Origin: Stercorarius parasiticus
Lineage: Eukaryota > Chordata > Aves > Charadriiformes > Stercorariidae
Direction of reading: 5' to 3'
NCBI GenBank assembly: GCA_013396915.1
Contig: VWZL01000358.1
Span: 248,001-312,000 of the forward strand
Length of the DNA stretch: 64,000 bases
Shown here: piece after piece, positions 1 through 12,393 of the stretch
How the letters are laid out: every line of letters starts with the position of its first letter
How positions within the stretch are numbered: position 1 is the stretch's first letter
Translations under genes and position numbers: made by a program
The notes under the pieces: generated by a model
What the model was told of the DNA's origin: nothing
The model's database searches: none
What the model saw: the letters and a program-made list of their open reading frames with translations, nothing else

Positions 1-388
1 ATACTCAGCAATTAAGACACGACTACCTTCAAACTGAACCATATTTTTAGAGGGTTATTATTAAAGTGGGGAACTGGAAGACTACTAATTACACAAGTGC
101 TAAAATTTGCAGGCTCGAGTTTTAATACGTGATGATTTAGATATAATACTGTATGTTGCAATGGAATAAGGTATCACAGATGCTTATCTTTATGCACATA
201 TTATTATCAATGTTTTGATAAAAATTGCATACTGCTAGGATAATCAGAACAAAGATCTCTGTGTTTCAAATTAACCAACATAAAAAATGTGTCAAAAAAC
301 CATATGATTCTAGTTCACATGGGGGAGATACCGATTATTGGAAAGCATAAGTCTGTCCACAGCCTTTAGTAAGAAATACTTTATGCAA
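1..388. other. Non-coding DNA, nothing recognised
   Basis: AT-rich sequence ending at the 3' end of the first CR1 element. I see no open frame with protein-like composition, no RNA gene and no repeat family that I recognise. Confidence 0.6.
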
Positions 389-1478
389 ATTTATAGGGTG
401 GAAGAGACTACTAGAGATTATCTGGTCCAACCTCTTCTGTTCAGATTAGGTCAAGTCAGAGGAGCTGTGCAAGGCCATGCTCAGTGAAGTTTGACTAACT
501 CCCAACATGGCAATATCACTGCCTCTCTGGGCACCTCTTGCAGTGTCTAACCACTATCACAGTGAAAAACATTTTTATTGTACTTATTCAGAATTTACCA
601 TGTTCGAACCTGTGCCTATTGCCTCTCATCCTTCTATTGTGCACATCTGAGAAGGTTCTGGCTTGGTTTACTCTACACCCACCCATTATGTAGTAGTAGT
701 AGAAGGCGATAAGATCATCCTCCTCTATTTTCTCTATCTCAAGCTGGATAAACCCAGATGTATCAGCATCTTCTTATATGTCTTGTGCTTCAGCCTGTCC
801 CCTGACCACCTTTATGGTCATCGTCTAGTATGTCTATGTGTCTTTTGTACTGGGGAGCCCAGAAATGGACACAGCACTCCAGATGTGTCTCACTACAACT
901 GAGCAGAGAGGGATCCCCTCCCTTGACCTGTTGGAAATGCTCTTCCTAACACAGACCGGGATGCTGTTGACCTGCTTTGCTGCAACAGTGTATTGCTGTT
1001 TCGTGAATAACTTAGGTTTATGGACCCACAGGCCCTTTTCTAAAAAGCTGCTTTCCAGCTACTGGACCCCTAGTCTCTGCTGGTGCATGGAGTTGTTCCT
1101 CCCCGAGTGGAGATCTCGGCATTTTCCTTTGAAATTCATGAGATTCCCGTCAGCCCATTTTCCCAGCTTATTTAGATCCCTCCTGTCAGCCCTGCCCTCT
1201 GGTGATTAGCCAATTTGATATTGTCTGGAAACGAGCAGAGTCATCCAGTCATTAAGAAAAAAACATTAAACAGAAGCGTCCTCAGTATCTGCTGGAAAAA
1301 GCATAAGTAAGTAACCAACTGCCAGTCGAATTTTCTATTGTTGATCACCACATTTTGAGCCCAGAGATACAGACAATTTTCAACCCATCTTATATCTCAC
1401 AAATTTGACTCTAAGTACACTGTGGGAGGCTATGTTGAAATCCTTTCTTAAGAAAGTTGTTAAAGTAAAGTATACAGG
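389..1478 (-). mobile_element. Old CR1 LINE, 3' portion, antisense (left part of a split element)
   Basis: Read on the minus strand, this is the 3' untranslated end and the C-terminal reverse-transcriptase region of a CR1 retrotransposon. Landmarks on the plus strand are a decayed 3' end near 389-450 (GGTGGAAGAGAC, then TCTGGTCCAACC), a block near 850-890 (GGGGAGCCCAGAAATGGACA) that antisense-encodes the 'QFWAPQ' stretch of ORF2, and a block near 1060-1110 (GTGCATGGAGTTGTTCC). It is strongly diverged, with many small indels, so it is one of the older copies here. The homology stops near 1478 in a block equivalent to 'AAGTCAAGGTAAAC' of the CR1 sequence and resumes at about 2899 at that same block. 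This copy was therefore split by a later insertion. It has no coding capacity left. Confidence 0.82.
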
Positions 1479-2118
1479 CAGATGGCCAATTCCAGTCCCA
1501 AATCAAAAGTGTGTGATAACAATGTGAGAAACTGCTGGGCACTGCAAAACTCAAAAATGCGAAAGAGATTGGCGTACCCCATCTTGAGGCTAAACAAGTA
1601 ATAATGAATGTAAGAAACTACAACACATTACAAACGGTGACATAGGTATACCAGGACTGCTTGTGGATGAAAGATGCCAAAAGACAGGGAAGCAGAGGTC
1701 TATTGGGGTTGACCAAAATTGCCAAGTAAGAGCGGACAATCTGCAAAAGCAGTTGAGCAAAGAGAGAGTAAACAGGGCAGGTTGTTAGTTGAGAAACAGG
1801 AGAAAAAAGGGAATATAGGAAAGGCAAATAATTTGTTTGGGCTGCCTGAGAGTGTTGTTAAGGAGAAGCAAGGGTGGTACTCCTGCATAAGGGAAGGGGA
1901 ACTGGGAGTTGAGACAAGGCTGGCAGGGCCGTGCCCTTATCAACAAAGGCAATCCCACAGTACTTGAACAAGAAGAGAAAAGCAGAATTGGGGATGGTAA
2001 CCAGAGGTAAGCAAAGGTCCATTATCACCAGACATGTCCATAGTGACAAGGCAGGTCCAAGGTCAAGCTGGAAAGTCAAATCTGTGGGTCAGGCTCAGGA
2101 TCAACTGGGTGACCAGGC
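1479..2118. other. Unclassified sequence inserted in a CR1 (left part)
   Basis: This sequence lies between the two halves of the split CR1 and is not CR1. It is purine-rich on the plus strand (for example 1785-1880 and 1960-2015). I cannot assign it to a repeat family. Short open frames here lack recognisable protein motifs and overlap on both strands. It probably belongs to one inserted unit with 2498-2898, but that is inferred from position only. Confidence 0.45.
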
Positions 2119-2497
2119 ACAGAATCACACATAATCACAGAATGGTGGGGGCTGGAAGGGAACTTCAGAGATCATCTGGTCCAACCCCCCTGCCAAAGCA
2201 GGTTCACTTAGAGCAAGTTGCACCGGAACGCATCCAGGCAGGTTTTGAATCTCTCCAGACAGTGCTCTGCCACCCTCAAAGTAAGGAAGTTTTCCCTTAT
2301 GTTCTGATGGTCCATTTTGTGCCTGTTGCCTCTTCTCCTGTCACTGGGCACCACTGAGAAGAGTCTGGCCCCATCCTCTTGACACCCACCCTTTAGATAT
2401 TTGTAAGTATTGATGAGATCCCCTCTCACTCTTCTCTTTTCCAGGCTAAACAGACCCAGGTCTTTCAGTCTTTCCTCATAAGAGAGATGCTCCAGTC
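2119..2497 (-). mobile_element. Younger CR1 LINE 3' end, antisense, nested
   Basis: A well-preserved 5'-truncated CR1 3' end on the minus strand. On the plus strand it opens with the tail repeat (CAGAATCACACATAATCACA), then GGTCCAACCCCCCTGCC, TCACTGGGCACCACTGAGAA and CTTTCCTCATAAGAGAGATG, and stops abruptly at CTCCAGTC. Compared with the fuller copies at 26370 and 53334, about 33 bases are missing near 2255-2260: the 'gagactccaccacctctctggg' type block is absent and CTCCAGACA joins straight to GTGCTCTGCC. It sits inside the insertion that splits the older CR1, so it is younger than that element. Confidence 0.9.
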
Positions 2498-2898
2498 ATA
2501 TATGTGCATTACATGCACAGACATATTGGCCATATAGCTTGGGCAAGAACCCTTCAATGCTGCTCCCAAACAAAGGGAGGCCAGGACCTTGCTTCTCCCA
2601 AATCTCTGTCCTCCAGCTCTTTCCCAGCAGTCTGATCCAAGATTCCACATCCGCATCAAATCAGAGTTGGCCTCAAGTACTGGCAACTAAGACCCTCTGA
2701 AGGAGAGAGGAAATAAAAGCTTTCAGAGCCCATTGGTGCACTCAAGACCCTGATGAACCATCGAAGAGCTCTGCACCTGATCAATGTGGCCTGCAGTAGG
2801 GCAATAAACCAGTTTGGACTATACCCTGTGTGCCCAATTTACTTTCCTGGTTGTGGGACTTAGGGCAGTGCCAAAAGGGACAGACCAGATACCCCAAA
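2498..2898. other. Unclassified sequence inserted in a CR1 (right part)
   Basis: Non-CR1 sequence to the right of the nested CR1. Near 2800-2870 it has AATAAA followed by about 60 bases ending in GTGGGACTT, loosely like the polyadenylation end of an LTR. No matching TG start was found at the other edge of the insertion, so I do not call an LTR. The right border at about 2898 is set by the return of CR1 homology. Confidence 0.4.
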
Positions 2899-3162
2899 CT
2901 CAAGGTAAACAATATCCAGTGCTCTTTCCTCACCCACAGAGTCAGTCATCTCATCAAAGATGATAGTCAGGTTGGCAAAGCAACACTTGCCCTTGGCTAA
3001 TCCTTGCTAGCTGTTCCAAATCACCACTATATCTTTCATAGGCCTAGATATGGCTTCTGAGAGATTTTCTTTAGAATCTCACTAGGGACTATGGTTGGCT
3101 CACCAGCCTGCAGTTCTCTGGATTCTTCATCTTGCCCTTTTTGGAGATGGGAAGGTATTAGC
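2899..3162 (-). mobile_element. Old CR1 LINE, central ORF2 part, antisense (right part of a split element)
   Basis: CR1 homology resumes with CTCAAGGTAAACAATATCCA, then CCACAGAGTCAGTCATCTCA, TTGCCCTTGGCTAATCC and GGCTCACCAGCCTGCAGTTC, and fades after CTTGCCCTTTTTGGAGATGG. On the minus strand this is the reverse-transcriptase core upstream of the part held in 389-1478. The order, orientation and similar decay, and the fact that one piece starts where the other stops, make the two pieces one original insertion. Confidence 0.85.
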
Positions 3163-4689
3163 AAGAATTATTAAAACATGTTATATATTAAAAAAAGAAC
3201 TAATTCAGAAGCAGTATGCTTCACGTATGTTTGAAAACACCTATAGAAAAAGAAAATGCATCTCAAATGTCCATTCATCAATAGTCCTCTTAAATTTGTT
3301 CTCCCCTTGCATTTCTCCTCTCTTCCAATAGTTTCATAGATGTCCATAGACTTCTCCCTCTATAACAAGGAACTTGGTATCCCCGATTCTTTGCAGGTGT
3401 GTGAGGATGCTTGCTATCCAAGGACTCACTTTCAAGTACTGCCTTTTGGAAGGGTTATATTTTATATCCCATTTTTCCTTTTTGAGGTTTTATGTATAAA
3501 AAGTATGGTACTTTCATTCTTAACTCACAGGAAGTGTATTATAATTTTAGTATATTGACCTGAGAATGTCAATGTTGGGAACGTCAATACTACAGATAAG
3601 CTGTGAGCCTTTGATAATATTTGCATTATAACCTGATCAGAAGAGATAATTGTATTAGAAGTGTACAGAAAGTCTTTCTCTTCACATCAATCCAGCCTAC
3701 CCAGCATTTTTAAGTATAAATACTGTTCCAGAAGTAAGCTCCACAACATGTCCTTCACATCTGTTGGTCTACAAAGAGGGGTTTTAGGTGTTCTGAGGAC
3801 ATCAGTGACAGACTTCCTGAGGAGATTGCAGAATCTATACTTTGCTTTACTTTCTCTCTTCCTTTAGTGTGAAGAAAAGCATGGCTGCTGAACTTGAATG
3901 TCAATATTCTCTAGAAGTACAATTCATAGGACTAGCACAAATGTATGTAGGTTTCCTGAGTGTGCAGATGGCTGGCTCAGATTCACCATTCCCCAACAAA
4001 AAAAAAATTATTGATGAATGGTACAAAGATGTAAGTGCAGTGTTTGTTACGTAACTCCTTATTTATGGGATTTTGTGTCTACAAGCACATTTCTTGTACT
4101 TATACCATCAATATATGTGCCAATATCTATGTAGGTCTGTGTATATGTAGGTGTATATCTTTGATACTAGAATTTCTTAAAATTTAAAGATGACAGCTGC
4201 ATCTGTCATACAAATCAGTACAAAATGACAGTACTTCCAAACTCTGCTATTACATTACAAACTCTACCCTATCTGTCACCCCTACTATTGCTACACCAAA
4301 AATATCTATGAGCACAGGGCTTTGAGATATAAAGTATCCACAGCAACTCAACTGAGGAGAATCTCTCATGGCAACTGAGGAGAGGAGGGAAGTATGGGAT
4401 ATGCACACTCCTGATGACATTAATATTTTTCCAGAGAACCATAGAGAACCATGAGAAACTAGACCTGTTTGTTGGGTGCCTAATCTCCTTGGCAATAAGG
4501 TTTATTGGAGCTGCATAGTTACACCCATATCTCAAGTTGTCATTTGTTCACCTGAAGATACAGAAGCTTTTCTGCAAGATCACAAACATGGGCCAGTTTG
4601 GACAGGTTAGTCTCTCTCCCACCTAATTTCTGCAGCAATGAGTACTATATTGTATGCAAATACCAGACCAATCTCATTCAAGATCACTG
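3163..4689. other. Non-coding DNA, nothing recognised
   Basis: AT-rich sequence. The only simple feature noticed is a short A-run near 4000-4008. No gene or recognised repeat. Confidence 0.55.
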
Positions 4690-4713
4690 TTGCGCAGGCG
4701 CCGAGCTGCGCAA
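4690..4713. promoter_or_regulatory. CpG-rich inverted repeat resembling paired NRF1-type sites
   Basis: TTGCGCAG at 4690-4697 and CTGCGCAA at 4706-4713 form a perfect 8-bp inverted repeat around GCGCCGAG. The 24 bases hold four CpGs in a CpG-poor neighbourhood. TGCGCAGGCGC (4691-4701) fits the general NRF1 recognition pattern (GCGCAnGCGC-like), and the arms resemble C/EBP half-sites. Binding is inferred from the motif only. There is no gene or transcription start nearby to give it a role. Confidence 0.35.
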
Positions 4714-4718
4714 ATCAA

Positions 4719-4962
4719 ATAGAATCATTGAATTAGGGAATGGTTTGAGTTGGAGGGGATCTTTAAAGATCATATAGTCAAACCCCTCTGCTGTGGGAAG
4801 AGACATCTTCCACTAGATCAGGTTGCACAAAGCCCCATCCAGCCTGGCCTTGAACACTTCCAAGGATGGGGCATCTCTGGGCATGCAGCTTCTCTGGGCA
4901 ACCTGTTCCAGTGTCTCACCACACTCAGAGTAAAATATCTCTTTCTTATATCTAATAGCCTA
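4719..4962 (-). mobile_element. Short CR1 LINE 3' end, antisense
   Basis: A 5'-truncated CR1 tail read on the minus strand. Plus-strand landmarks are ATAGAATCATTGAATTAGGG, GAGTTGGAGGGGATCTTTAA, CCAGCCTGGCCTTGAACAC and CTTCTCTGGGCAACCTGTTC. It stops around TCTTATATCTAATAGCC. Divergence is moderate. This subfamily differs from that at 2119: it has the 'CATCTTCCACTAGATCAGGTT' type block, as at 27489. Confidence 0.85.
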
Positions 4963-6182
4963 GGCTGTAGAGGTGAATAAACAGAGCTGCAAAGGACTCT
5001 GCTGAGATCACATCCATGCTGATTGAGACAGAATTGCTTGTGGATAGGGAAGACAAAGAGTGCAGAAGGAAGAAACAGGCAGGTGAGTGACACAAGCTGG
5101 TCTAACAAGCCCTATTCATGTAAGCAGCTCTTAATTGGTCAAGTAATCTTAATGAGGACACTGGAAGTGGTTGCATGATCATCTACATCAGGACTACATA
5201 CTTGGGTGATGACAAGTGATGAAAGTAATGATTCAGAGCATCAGGCCTTTAAAACCTGCGGATATGACAAATTAAGAGACCTTAACCTGCTGTGAACTGA
5301 CTCTTAATTACTTAAAATTTTGAAGAATCATACTGTCTGATTCAAAGGTCTCTGGAATCAAGCCCTGATTCAGATGAAATAGGAAAGTATTTGGGAAATG
5401 GGAAAAATAAATTAAATGAACCATGCATTTTTATTTATCTTTTAATTCAACCAGGAAGATCCATCCCTAGAGAAATTGTGTCCTGCTAACAGCCTGATTC
5501 GTTTTAACCTGCAAGCCACAGAAAGCAAGCAACACTACCCTTCATCAAAGGTTTGAACCAGTATTTGAAGAGCAGACATCTGTGATCTTGTAAGCCTCCA
5601 GATTTTTTCCTGTCTCAGTGTGCTTAAGTAAACAGAAGCAAACTGTTTGCTTTGTGTAAGAAATAGTAGGATTGTAAAAACACCTTAGCTCTGCTTGGAA
5701 TTCATCCAAACTAAAGAAATTAAGTTTCTGTCTGTAGCAAAACTGACATTCCTCCTTCCACCCATCACCGTCCCCCCTGAAATGTTAAAATGTCAGCTTA
5801 AGCTGCCCACCCCTACTCTTTGGAATTTTATTAGGTTAGTTATCAAAACTGCCTTCATTTGTAGCTGCTTGAAAATTCCTATGAAGTAGTAGAGGAACAC
5901 ACACAGTCTCCTGAGCTGCCACTCACAAGAGATGATGTGCACTTTATATAAGAAACGATTTTCTTTGCACTCCCACAACCTGAAATATGGTCCCTTTTAA
6001 TTTTTTTATTACCAACATGTTGCTTCTTTTGAAGCTTTTGTTCCCCATGGGAACGCCATACTTCTTTTTTTTCTACAGGGAATTATAGAAGATCAAACAG
6101 AAGGAAAATGAATAGAACAGTCCTTATTTTAACTTCTCTATTTTAAAATACAAAAACCAAAACCAAATCAAACAAAACCAGT

Positions 6183-6242
6183 TTCTTATATTTTCAATAA
6201 TATATTTTAAAATTCTTATATTTTCAAGAATATATTTTAAAG
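6183..6242. repeat. 30-bp tandem duplication, two copies
   Basis: Two adjacent 30-base units (6183-6212 and 6213-6242), both beginning TTCTTATATTTTCAA, differ at two positions. The unit is AT-rich. A simple local duplication with no associated gene. Confidence 0.85.
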
Positions 6243-9200
6243 TAAGGAAATAAAATGAATCACAAAAACAGATTCAGGTTTCAAAATTTCTTTAACTGTA
6301 ATTCTATTGTGTTTAAAGGGAGCCCACTATAAACCCCAACAATTTTCAGATTGCTCTGAAGATGAACTGAGTTAAATTCCCCTTTAACATATATAAGAAA
6401 ATACCACTGATCTGTAGAAAAATGCCGCTGTTCTTCCCTAATTATCCCTTCAGAGAAAGCTGATCTCAGAGGACCCCTGCCATGGCACAGTCACAGAGAT
6501 GAAATCTGGTCTCTACAAGCATGTGTGTGTCAACGTTAAGTGTCCTGTCACCATGCAAAAGTGTAAGGGATTGCCAGCGTGCAATGTTTTACCTTTACCA
6601 CCTGGAACAGATGAGGTAATAAAATGGAAAAGAGAACATTTTCTCCCACACTAGATCTTTGTTTAGTGTAAAAGGTACGAGTGTGCAAAGAAACCAGAAG
6701 GGGATGATCAATTTACTGATTCAGTATTAGCCCTTATTAAGCTTAGGCTAGCAGTCAGGATACTCTGAGCCATGCCATGCCTCTGAGCTGGTTTCGTGCT
6801 CTGTCATCAACAGCACAGGAAGAGTAAGGCACTGCACTGTGTGAAAAAAACCCAATCATGTAAAGAAAAACCCATTAAAACATACTTCCCATCATTTAAA
6901 GCTGTAGTTTCTTCTGTTTTGCTTATAAAAGTCTTTGCATGCTCTCAGTTCTCCCTATCTTTGTATCACCATCCAAGTGCTCTCTGTAGCAAGTGCTATG
7001 CCAGCTCTGTCATTTTAAACTACCGCTAATCTTTAAATAGTCAGCCTTGAAAATTCATTTTGGGCAAGGGCTTTGCATAAAGGATCTTAGCTTATAAGAT
7101 TAAAATGAGTTGCCTAATTGTTGCATCCTCTTTCCCCCAAAGATAAGCAGTCACACACACTTTGCTGATTCAAAGGATTAAGTTTAACATTTTTTCATAT
7201 TTTAGATCTATAAAAGGGGAGAAATTAAAAACAATGTTGGACATAAGAACAGCAAAGCTTCCTTCCAACTTTTATGCTTAGCTGTTTCTCATATTTCCAG
7301 TCAAAATATAAGGACTATAATTTGGCTTTTTTTTTGTTAGCAGAAATACCCTCAGTCATTTAGCTGAGTATCTGATAATCACTGTACTTGCCCCACAGCA
7401 CTGGCATCTGTGTTCTTCCAGAATTTTTGCACTGTTTTATGTTCTGCAGCATATCTTGGCAGTTAAATTATTGCTTGCCAGTGAAACAAACAAACCAATG
7501 AACAGAACTTCCCTAAAATAATATTGTGACTATTTCAGTACCTGTGCAACTTTCTTGTTTAAAAGAAAGATAGATACCTGAAATGGTGTGTCAGTAGATT
7601 TGCTCGTTAGGCTGAATGTTACTACAAAACCATTTCTTTCTCACCTAACACAAAGTGTAAACAGCAGTGACAAAAGTATTTTCTTCATGATATTCACTAA
7701 GCATGTTCTGCAGAATGGGAAATTAACTTTTTCTCACCCTGTTAAAGAAGACTACCCACAAGGGACAGTTCATTTGAGTTTGGATTTCACGTGCCTTTAA
7801 GAAATGGTTGCTCCTCTAGGAAAGGTAAATGGTGCATGCTACTCAGTTCTGCTGAGTTCATGTTCCAGGAAAAAGTAAGGAAATAATTTCCTAAATGTGT
7901 TTGTGTCTACATTGGAATGTATTAGTGGATTCATTTCTTTATTCTCAGATTGTTCTCAACAGAGTAATGGTAGATGCCCCTGGAGGGAAGTGGTGATGCT
8001 GATGATGATGGCAGGGCAGGCAAAAGCCCCTCTGGGAGACAATTTTCCAGCTTTGAGGGGTGCTGAGTAGATAAAAGCACAGTCTCATCTAGGACCTAGG
8101 AGCATGGTGCCCATGGACAAGGAGTTTGGCAAGGGGATTACACTTGCATCTCAGAAGGGATGAAAGGAGCTTTTTGCTGGGGGCAGAGAGTGCTGGGAAA
8201 GTTTGATCCAATCTGAAAATTCTACTATATTAAGTCTGAAAGTAAGAACCTGACTTGCAAGGAGAAAGCAGGACGGAAAAGAGTGGTTTGCAAGTTTTCA
8301 TTTTCAAATTTTCTGCTTCACTTTACCTACTCATTTTGAATTTTCTCAGTGTAAGAATTTCAGTATTCCAGCTTATGTTCTAATGAAACCTGGACTTGTT
8401 TTTATTTTGGTTTATTTTTTACAAGTCTTTGTTGTTCTTTAAGGAAGTTCTTCTAAAGAGAAATGTCAGGAAGATAAATTCCAAATCCCAGTCAATCTTC
8501 TGAAACAATCTGTGTTCATCAGTGCCAATTCTAAATTTCCCTAGGATGTATCTTAACATATTTTACCAATCCGTACATGTATACATCCAAAGTACTTCAT
8601 TTGCGTGCATGGTCTTTGTAAGAACATACACTATTGGACCAGTTCTGCACGAACACCCGTACAGGTCTCATTCTGTAATTGCACATTTGTTCAGCACTGA
8701 GCGTAACAGGTTCTAAATTTGGACTCTTGCAGGCCATTTATATTCTGAAGTAACAATAATTATTTTGTTGAAGTTAAGAAAAAAGTTTTTAATAAATATT
8801 CATATTATTTTATTATTGGAATAACTTTTGTTGATGAGAAATCACTTTCCCGGAACATTTGCAAATAAAAAAAATTCATCACAGGGCCTCTCACCTGGAC
8901 TTCTCAGTGTTTCAGATTTTTTCCAAAACAATACGATCATGATGTGAACAGAGAGAGGCCTTTCATTACTTCCAGCCTTGCCATCACAGTTTAGCTATAC
9001 TAAAAATATTTTCCTTCCTCCACCACATAAATTCTTTGAGCAGTGCTAAAGATACTCCATGACAAAGAGGTATAAAACCATGAATGGAATGATCAAGTCT
9101 TCTAGAGTCCCTGGACTTTAGCTTATGAATATTTAGTCAAGGTTACACTGGTATTTGCTGGATACGAGTTAAGATTACCCATTAAAGTTACTGTGAAAAG

Positions 9201-12200
9201 GCTGTGGCTGTATCTAACTTAGATGTGTAAGGTAGTGTATTCTTTTTCACAAAAGCATGGATTAGACATAATTTATTTAAAGTTGCTCTTATTTGACACT
9301 TCGGTATTATTCCTAGAACTGTAGCAATGTCTGTGAGGTAAAAGGTCAGGAAATCAGCCAGATTCCCCATAACACTGCAAAAATGTATACGAAGCTGTCC
9401 AGTTTGTACGAGCAAAATATTTCAGGCTCACAGCTTCAGTCAATTCATCCTGATTTTGGTATAAGCTTCTGCTTCAAACTCTCCAACAACATTATTTAGC
9501 AAACTTTTCATGAATCTGAACTATCTAACCAAAATGAGTAAGGAGAAAAACAAAGAAAATCTCTGCCTGACACAGCTCCACTTCTAATGACTCGTTTCCA
9601 GTTTTTTGGAGGAAGAGAGTTCCTTTTTTCTGTCCTGTCTTTCCCCTCATCTTAGCCTCTTTTATACAATTACACTTGCTTACCAACACTTTTGCATCCA
9701 AAGGAGATTGTGAACACTGCTGAAAAAGGTATAGTTCTTTAGGCAATTCTGAAAATCAGCACTGTGTCAGACACTTTGCCACTTTTCTGAATGCAGCCTT
9801 TTGCTATGTCATAGACAATTTAGAGGTTAATTTTGGCTCAGCCTTTCTGAAGAAACTACAAGTCTAAAAACATTTGATTTAGAATTGTTGTGGCAGGTGA
9901 ATAAAATGGCAACAACCATCCTTTTATCAACTCCCCTCTGTCCTTTCCCATATTCAAGAACACAAGTAAAGGTTAGGTCGGATAAAGGAAAAGAGAGCAG
10001 GTAGGAAAAATCCACATGCTGTAAGTAGAAATAAGCACATATTAAAAGAAAAAAAAGTCAGCTGTAACTATTCCATGGCTTTGGATGGCTTTACACCAAG
10101 TTAATTCCTTTATTTACACAAGGATGTGAGCTGAATCCAATCAGTTGAATTTTGCAGTGCATATTCCAAACATCTCAACCATCTCAGGTCTTCTTTCCTA
10201 TCCCAAAAGGATTTCAGAAATTCCCTTTCTGTTCTGACAGTTTCCAGGAGGAGAGGAATCTTTTGCTCCTTATTTAGCCTGGTATCTTACTTGCTCTCTG
10301 TTCCTGACCTTTCTGTGTGCGATGATTTATGGAGCAGAGAGAGGGTAAGAAGAGAATGCCAAGCACTGCTCAAACAACAGAAGCAGACTTCAGCTGACCT
10401 TTCCTGTAACTGGGCAATGTGAGCATAGCTCCTTGCTTTCATTTCACATACAAAAAGATTGGTAAAATCTAATTATTTAATAATCTGTCCTCTCCACTAT
10501 GAAAAGCCCAAAGCATGGATAGCAGTTTAAGACAGTGCAAACAGCATGTATCTCTGCAGGTGACAGGATTTCATAGCTGCAGAAAATGTAGTCTTAGTTA
10601 GATAATAGAAGTTCCTTACTTTGTCAGATTCAAAAGGCTAACATATTCTCTGCTGTCTCAGCCCAGCATATCACCTGAAATTAACAGCATCGTTACCTTT
10701 CTTACCCAGCTATAATATTCCTATCTGCTGAGCTCTTATCTTTGTATGTGGAAGCTGAAGTCATCATCATCCATTACTACAGTGGATGATATTGAAAGAT
10801 ACTTAATTGAAAATAATTTTGCGTTGAGTAGCTTATTCCTTCCCCCTTGCTTCCAATCCAGTATCCCACTAACTACATTTCCCCGAGTTCTTTCAGTGGG
10901 CCAAGATGACCACATATGCGGAGAAGGGTGAGAATGTAGTTGCAACAAACTTATTGAAGCAATTCATACTCATGTGTTTCCTCTCTTTTACCTCCACTGA
11001 AATAAAGATGGGTCTCATTGCTCCATTTTATATTGCCACCATTTTTGCTCTCCTAAACACAGAAATTCTAGGAAAACAACCTCAGCTAATAAGCAATTTT
11101 CTAGCAAGTAATAAAGGAAAAGCAAGCAGGAGAGTGGAAAAATGGAATGAACGCACTGAGAGTTTTCAGAAAAACTTATCTTTGGTGATTTGCGTTCAAT
11201 GTAACAGGCCAGGGAAATAGCTGTCGGAACAGATGGACTGGCTTTTCTCTGTATTCCACTGGTACAAAGTAGGAGCAATGTGGGTGGCCACAAGTTTGTG
11301 GAAGAGAGTTCAGAGCAGTTCCAGAATTTATCGATACCTACCGAGATGTAATAGAACAACCAGTGTTTTTCATATGATTGACACTGATAGTTGTGGATTT
11401 TCTTTCATTTTCAGTTCTCAGGTACATCAACAAATATGCATACCACATACATTGGGTCATTTTTCTGTTGGTTTCTTTATTTTATAATGGAGAAACAACA
11501 GGAAAGGCAGAATAATTTGCTCAGATCCATTTCTCTTGATTCACGTGCCTTGACTAATGGATCATTTTGGTTCCAAATTCAATAACCTAGCATTCTCAAA
11601 TTGAATATTACTATTAGGTCCCCAAAGTTTCATGAATTTCATGCTGGAAATATACAGGTTAATACTCAATATTGCTATTCCTTTTTCCATGGTTAAAGAA
11701 ACACAAAACCCCCAACAAAAAACAGCAAAAAATGACTTGTTGAAGTATGGCATGATAGTACCCAATGCAACAAATTAACATTAACCTGGAAAGAAAATCT
11801 GATTATTTTTTTGCAAGCCATTTGTGAGCTAAAAGAGAAATACAAATATGAAAACCTGAAACCATATTTAAAATAAGCATCAATTTTGCCTCTGAATTTT
11901 CTGAGCGGTATTGTGGAAGACTCAAATTTCTTTGCCTCATATAAATTCTAGTGAATTTGTTCTGATGGAAAATTGCTAACAGTGTCTTAAGCAAAAGATG
12001 ATTCTTTATTTTTCCAGCCGCAGTGGAAAGTTTTACACGGTGCTAAAAAATTTATAAAGTATACTTAAAAATTCTGGTAGAAAAAAATGGAAAGCATTAG
12101 ACATTCAAAGAGAATACCAAGTTTTAAATTTGTAAATCAGACAGACTATGAGTATGAAACTCCTTGGCATTTCTTAGTCTCCTCCAATTCTCTCTGGGGG

Positions 12201-12351
12201 CAGGTACAAGATATTGTGGCTCCATCGTCGCTCTGAGAATCTTTCCTAAAGTGTAAAACCTCACCCCTCCCCAGGCATATCGGGATTTAGGTTTTGAAAC
12301 CTGACCCTTCTCTCTGATATGACACCGTGTTGCATAAAAATGTCTTTTCAA

Positions 12352-12393
12352 CTTTTTTTTTTCCTAGTCTTTTTTTTCTTTTTTTTTTTTTTC
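12352..12393. repeat. T-rich low-complexity tract
   Basis: Runs of T broken by CCTAG and single C residues. This is a pyrimidine tract on the plus strand. No element boundary is seen on either side. Confidence 0.85.

Noticed and set aside
2498..2898. Solo LTR in the insertion that splits the old CR1
   Set aside because: AATAAA near 2801-2806 and a plausible downstream end exist, but no TG start, matching terminal motif or clear 4-6-base duplication was found at the left border.
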